The position numbers were made by a program, and so were the translations under genes. From assembly GCA_025355225.1 (NCBI GenBank), contig JANYAB010000807.1:1-5740 (forward strand): a stretch of DNA of 5,740 nucleotides. Reading direction: 5' to 3'. The notes beneath the pieces were generated by a model that was not told the origin of the DNA, did no database searches, and saw nothing but the letters and a program-made list of their open reading frames with translations. The DNA comes from Bacteroidota bacterium (GTDB lineage: Bacteria; Bacteroidota; Bacteroidia; Sphingobacteriales; Sphingobacteriaceae). Positions 4,768 through 5,740 of this stretch are shown piece after piece; the first letter of the stretch is position 1, and every line of letters begins with the position of its first letter.

Positions 4768-5740
4768 CGGTTTGGCTAAAGTTCAGGATGAAAAAACAGA
4801 GGGGAACCAGCTTTTCCCTATTTTTTTGAAGCTGAACGAATTGCATACGGTGCTGATCGGTGCAGGAAATGTTGGTTTGGAAAAACTGACAGCTATCCTC
4901 AACAACAGTCCGCTGGCAAGGGTAACCGTTATTGCCAAAATATTCTCGCCCGAAATACATACCCTGGCTTCTGAATTTGGGGGAGTAACAATAATACAAA
5001 AACCTTTTGTTGATACTGACCTGGATAATGCCGACTTGGTAGTGGCCGCTACAAATGATAATGAACTGAACACTTATATCAGAGCTTCGGCCCACGAGCG
5101 TAAACTTTTAGTGAACATAGCTGATAAACCAGCGCTTTGCGATTTTTACCTGGGCTCCATTGTTCAGAAAGGTGATCTGAAGATAGCTATATCAACGAAC
5201 GGGAAATCACCAACAATTGCCATAAGATTGAGGGAAGTTTTAAACGAAGGACTGCCCGGTGAACTGGATATCACCTTACAGCAAATGAGTGAACTAAGGA
5301 ATTCGCTTTCCGGCGATTTTGCTTACAAGGTTAAAAAACTGAACGAGGTAACGTCGGTGCTGGTTGATAAAAAAACTCAGCTAAGCAAGAATCTGATATG
5401 GCTGATATGGGGCGCTATTGTGTTAGCCATCGGCATTACGGTATCGGCCCTATGGGTCAGGGACCCCGATTTTAGGAATTATGTTCAAGGCATTAACCCG
5501 CTTTTTTATTATTTTCTCGGTGCTGGTTTTGTATTTGCGCTGATCGATGGCGCTATCGGCATGTCGTACGGCGTAACCTCTACCACTTTTTCTCTTTCAA
5601 TGGGTATCCCTCCGGCTTCTGCAAGTATGGGTGTGCACCTTTCCGAAATAATGAGCAATGGCATAGCCGGGTGGATGCACTACCGCATGGGTAATATCAA
5701 CTGGAAACTATTCAAATTGCTACTTATTCCGGGTATTATC
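4745..5740 (+). CDS. Precorrin-2 dehydrogenase/ferrochelatase domain fused to a TauE/SafE (TSUP) permease, partial
   Basis: The frame runs from ATG 4745 to the window end with no stop (332 codons visible). Residues about 22-185 are the siroheme synthase N-terminal module: NQLFPIFLKL (21-30), Rossmann motif GAGNVG (39-44), AATND (101-105) and NIADKP (123-128), whose D127 matches the catalytic Asp104 of E. coli CysG. It oxidises precorrin-2 with NAD+ and inserts Fe2+ to form siroheme. CysG Ser128 is replaced by Thr (IST, 149-151). A linker with charged helices (about 178-213) leads to membrane segments at about 217-238 and 253-275, then the TSUP-type region GAIGMSYGVTSTTFSLSMG (269-287) and a further segment at the end. 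TSUP proteins move sulfite, sulfonates or related anions. The ATG lies 23 bp inside the SUMT gene; a TTG at 4772 is the alternative. The remaining permease lies outside the window. Confidence 0.88.
   Translation, partial: MTLLPRNNGLAKVQDEKTEGNQLFPIFLKLNELHTVLIGAGNVGLEKLTAILNNSPLARVTVIAKIFSPEIHTLASEFGGVTIIQKPFVDTDLDNADLVVAATNDNELNTYIRASAHERKLLVNIADKPALCDFYLGSIVQKGDLKIAISTNGKSPTIAIRLREVLNEGLPGELDITLQQMSELRNSLSGDFAYKVKKLNEVTSVLVDKKTQLSKNLIWLIWGAIVLAIGITVSALWVRDPDFRNYVQGINPLFYYFLGAGFVFALIDGAIGMSYGVTSTTFSLSMGIPPASASMGVHLSEIMSNGIAGWMHYRMGNINWKLFKLLLIPGII

Noticed and set aside
4751..5095. Minus-strand open frames opposite the fusion gene
   Set aside because: They lie antisense to a strongly conserved siroheme synthase domain, and their translations show no recognisable domain. 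They are shadows of the + strand gene.
1..5740. CRISPR array, insertion sequence, tRNA or rRNA gene
   Set aside because: No regularly spaced repeats, transposase-like frames, terminal inverted repeats or recognisable tRNA/rRNA segments were seen on either strand.

Overview
The window looks like chromosomal DNA of a Bacteroidota bacterium, most likely a Sphingobacteriia member such as Mucilaginibacter or Pedobacter. Three things point there: non-coding DNA is A/T-rich with Bacteroidota-style -7 boxes (TAnnTTTG), start codons lack Shine-Dalgarno sequences and follow A-rich DNA, and the sulfite reductase carries a HEPN-like C-terminal domain that I recall from this phylum. The genus is an inference from protein flavour, not from a search. 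All recognised genes are on the + strand.

Layout. Bases 1-81 are the end of a VOC/glyoxalase-type gene. Bases 82-340 are A/T-rich non-coding DNA with several small hairpins, the last (312-340) resembling a terminator. A short unrecognised ORF (439-594) is followed by a strong intrinsic terminator (635-683), so it appears to be its own transcription unit. A SelW/Rdx-type CxxC protein (724-1002) and an Rrf2-family regulator with four clustered cysteines (1094-1528) follow, each with its own predicted promoter. Bases 1529-1886 are a regulatory region: a perfect -7 box (1725-1732), then almost at once a 35-codon ORF with three cysteine codons (1741-1848), whose stop codon lies in an intrinsic terminator hairpin (1839-1864), 22 bp before the next start.

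The main operon starts at 1887: a 698-residue siroheme/[4Fe-4S] sulfite (or nitrite) reductase with a HEPN-like tail, a uroporphyrinogen-III C-methyltransferase (3976-4767), and a protein joining a precorrin-2 dehydrogenase/ferrochelatase domain to a TauE/SafE (TSUP) permease (from 4745, running off the window). Their reading frames overlap by 8 and 23 bp. Together they make siroheme from uroporphyrinogen III, load it into the reductase that turns sulfite into sulfide, and probably move a sulfur anion across the membrane. The Rrf2 protein is the obvious local regulator.

The most interesting part is the leader of this operon. A promoter, a near-leaderless cysteine-containing mini-ORF and a terminator overlapping its stop codon have the architecture of a translation-dependent attenuator for sulfur assimilation.
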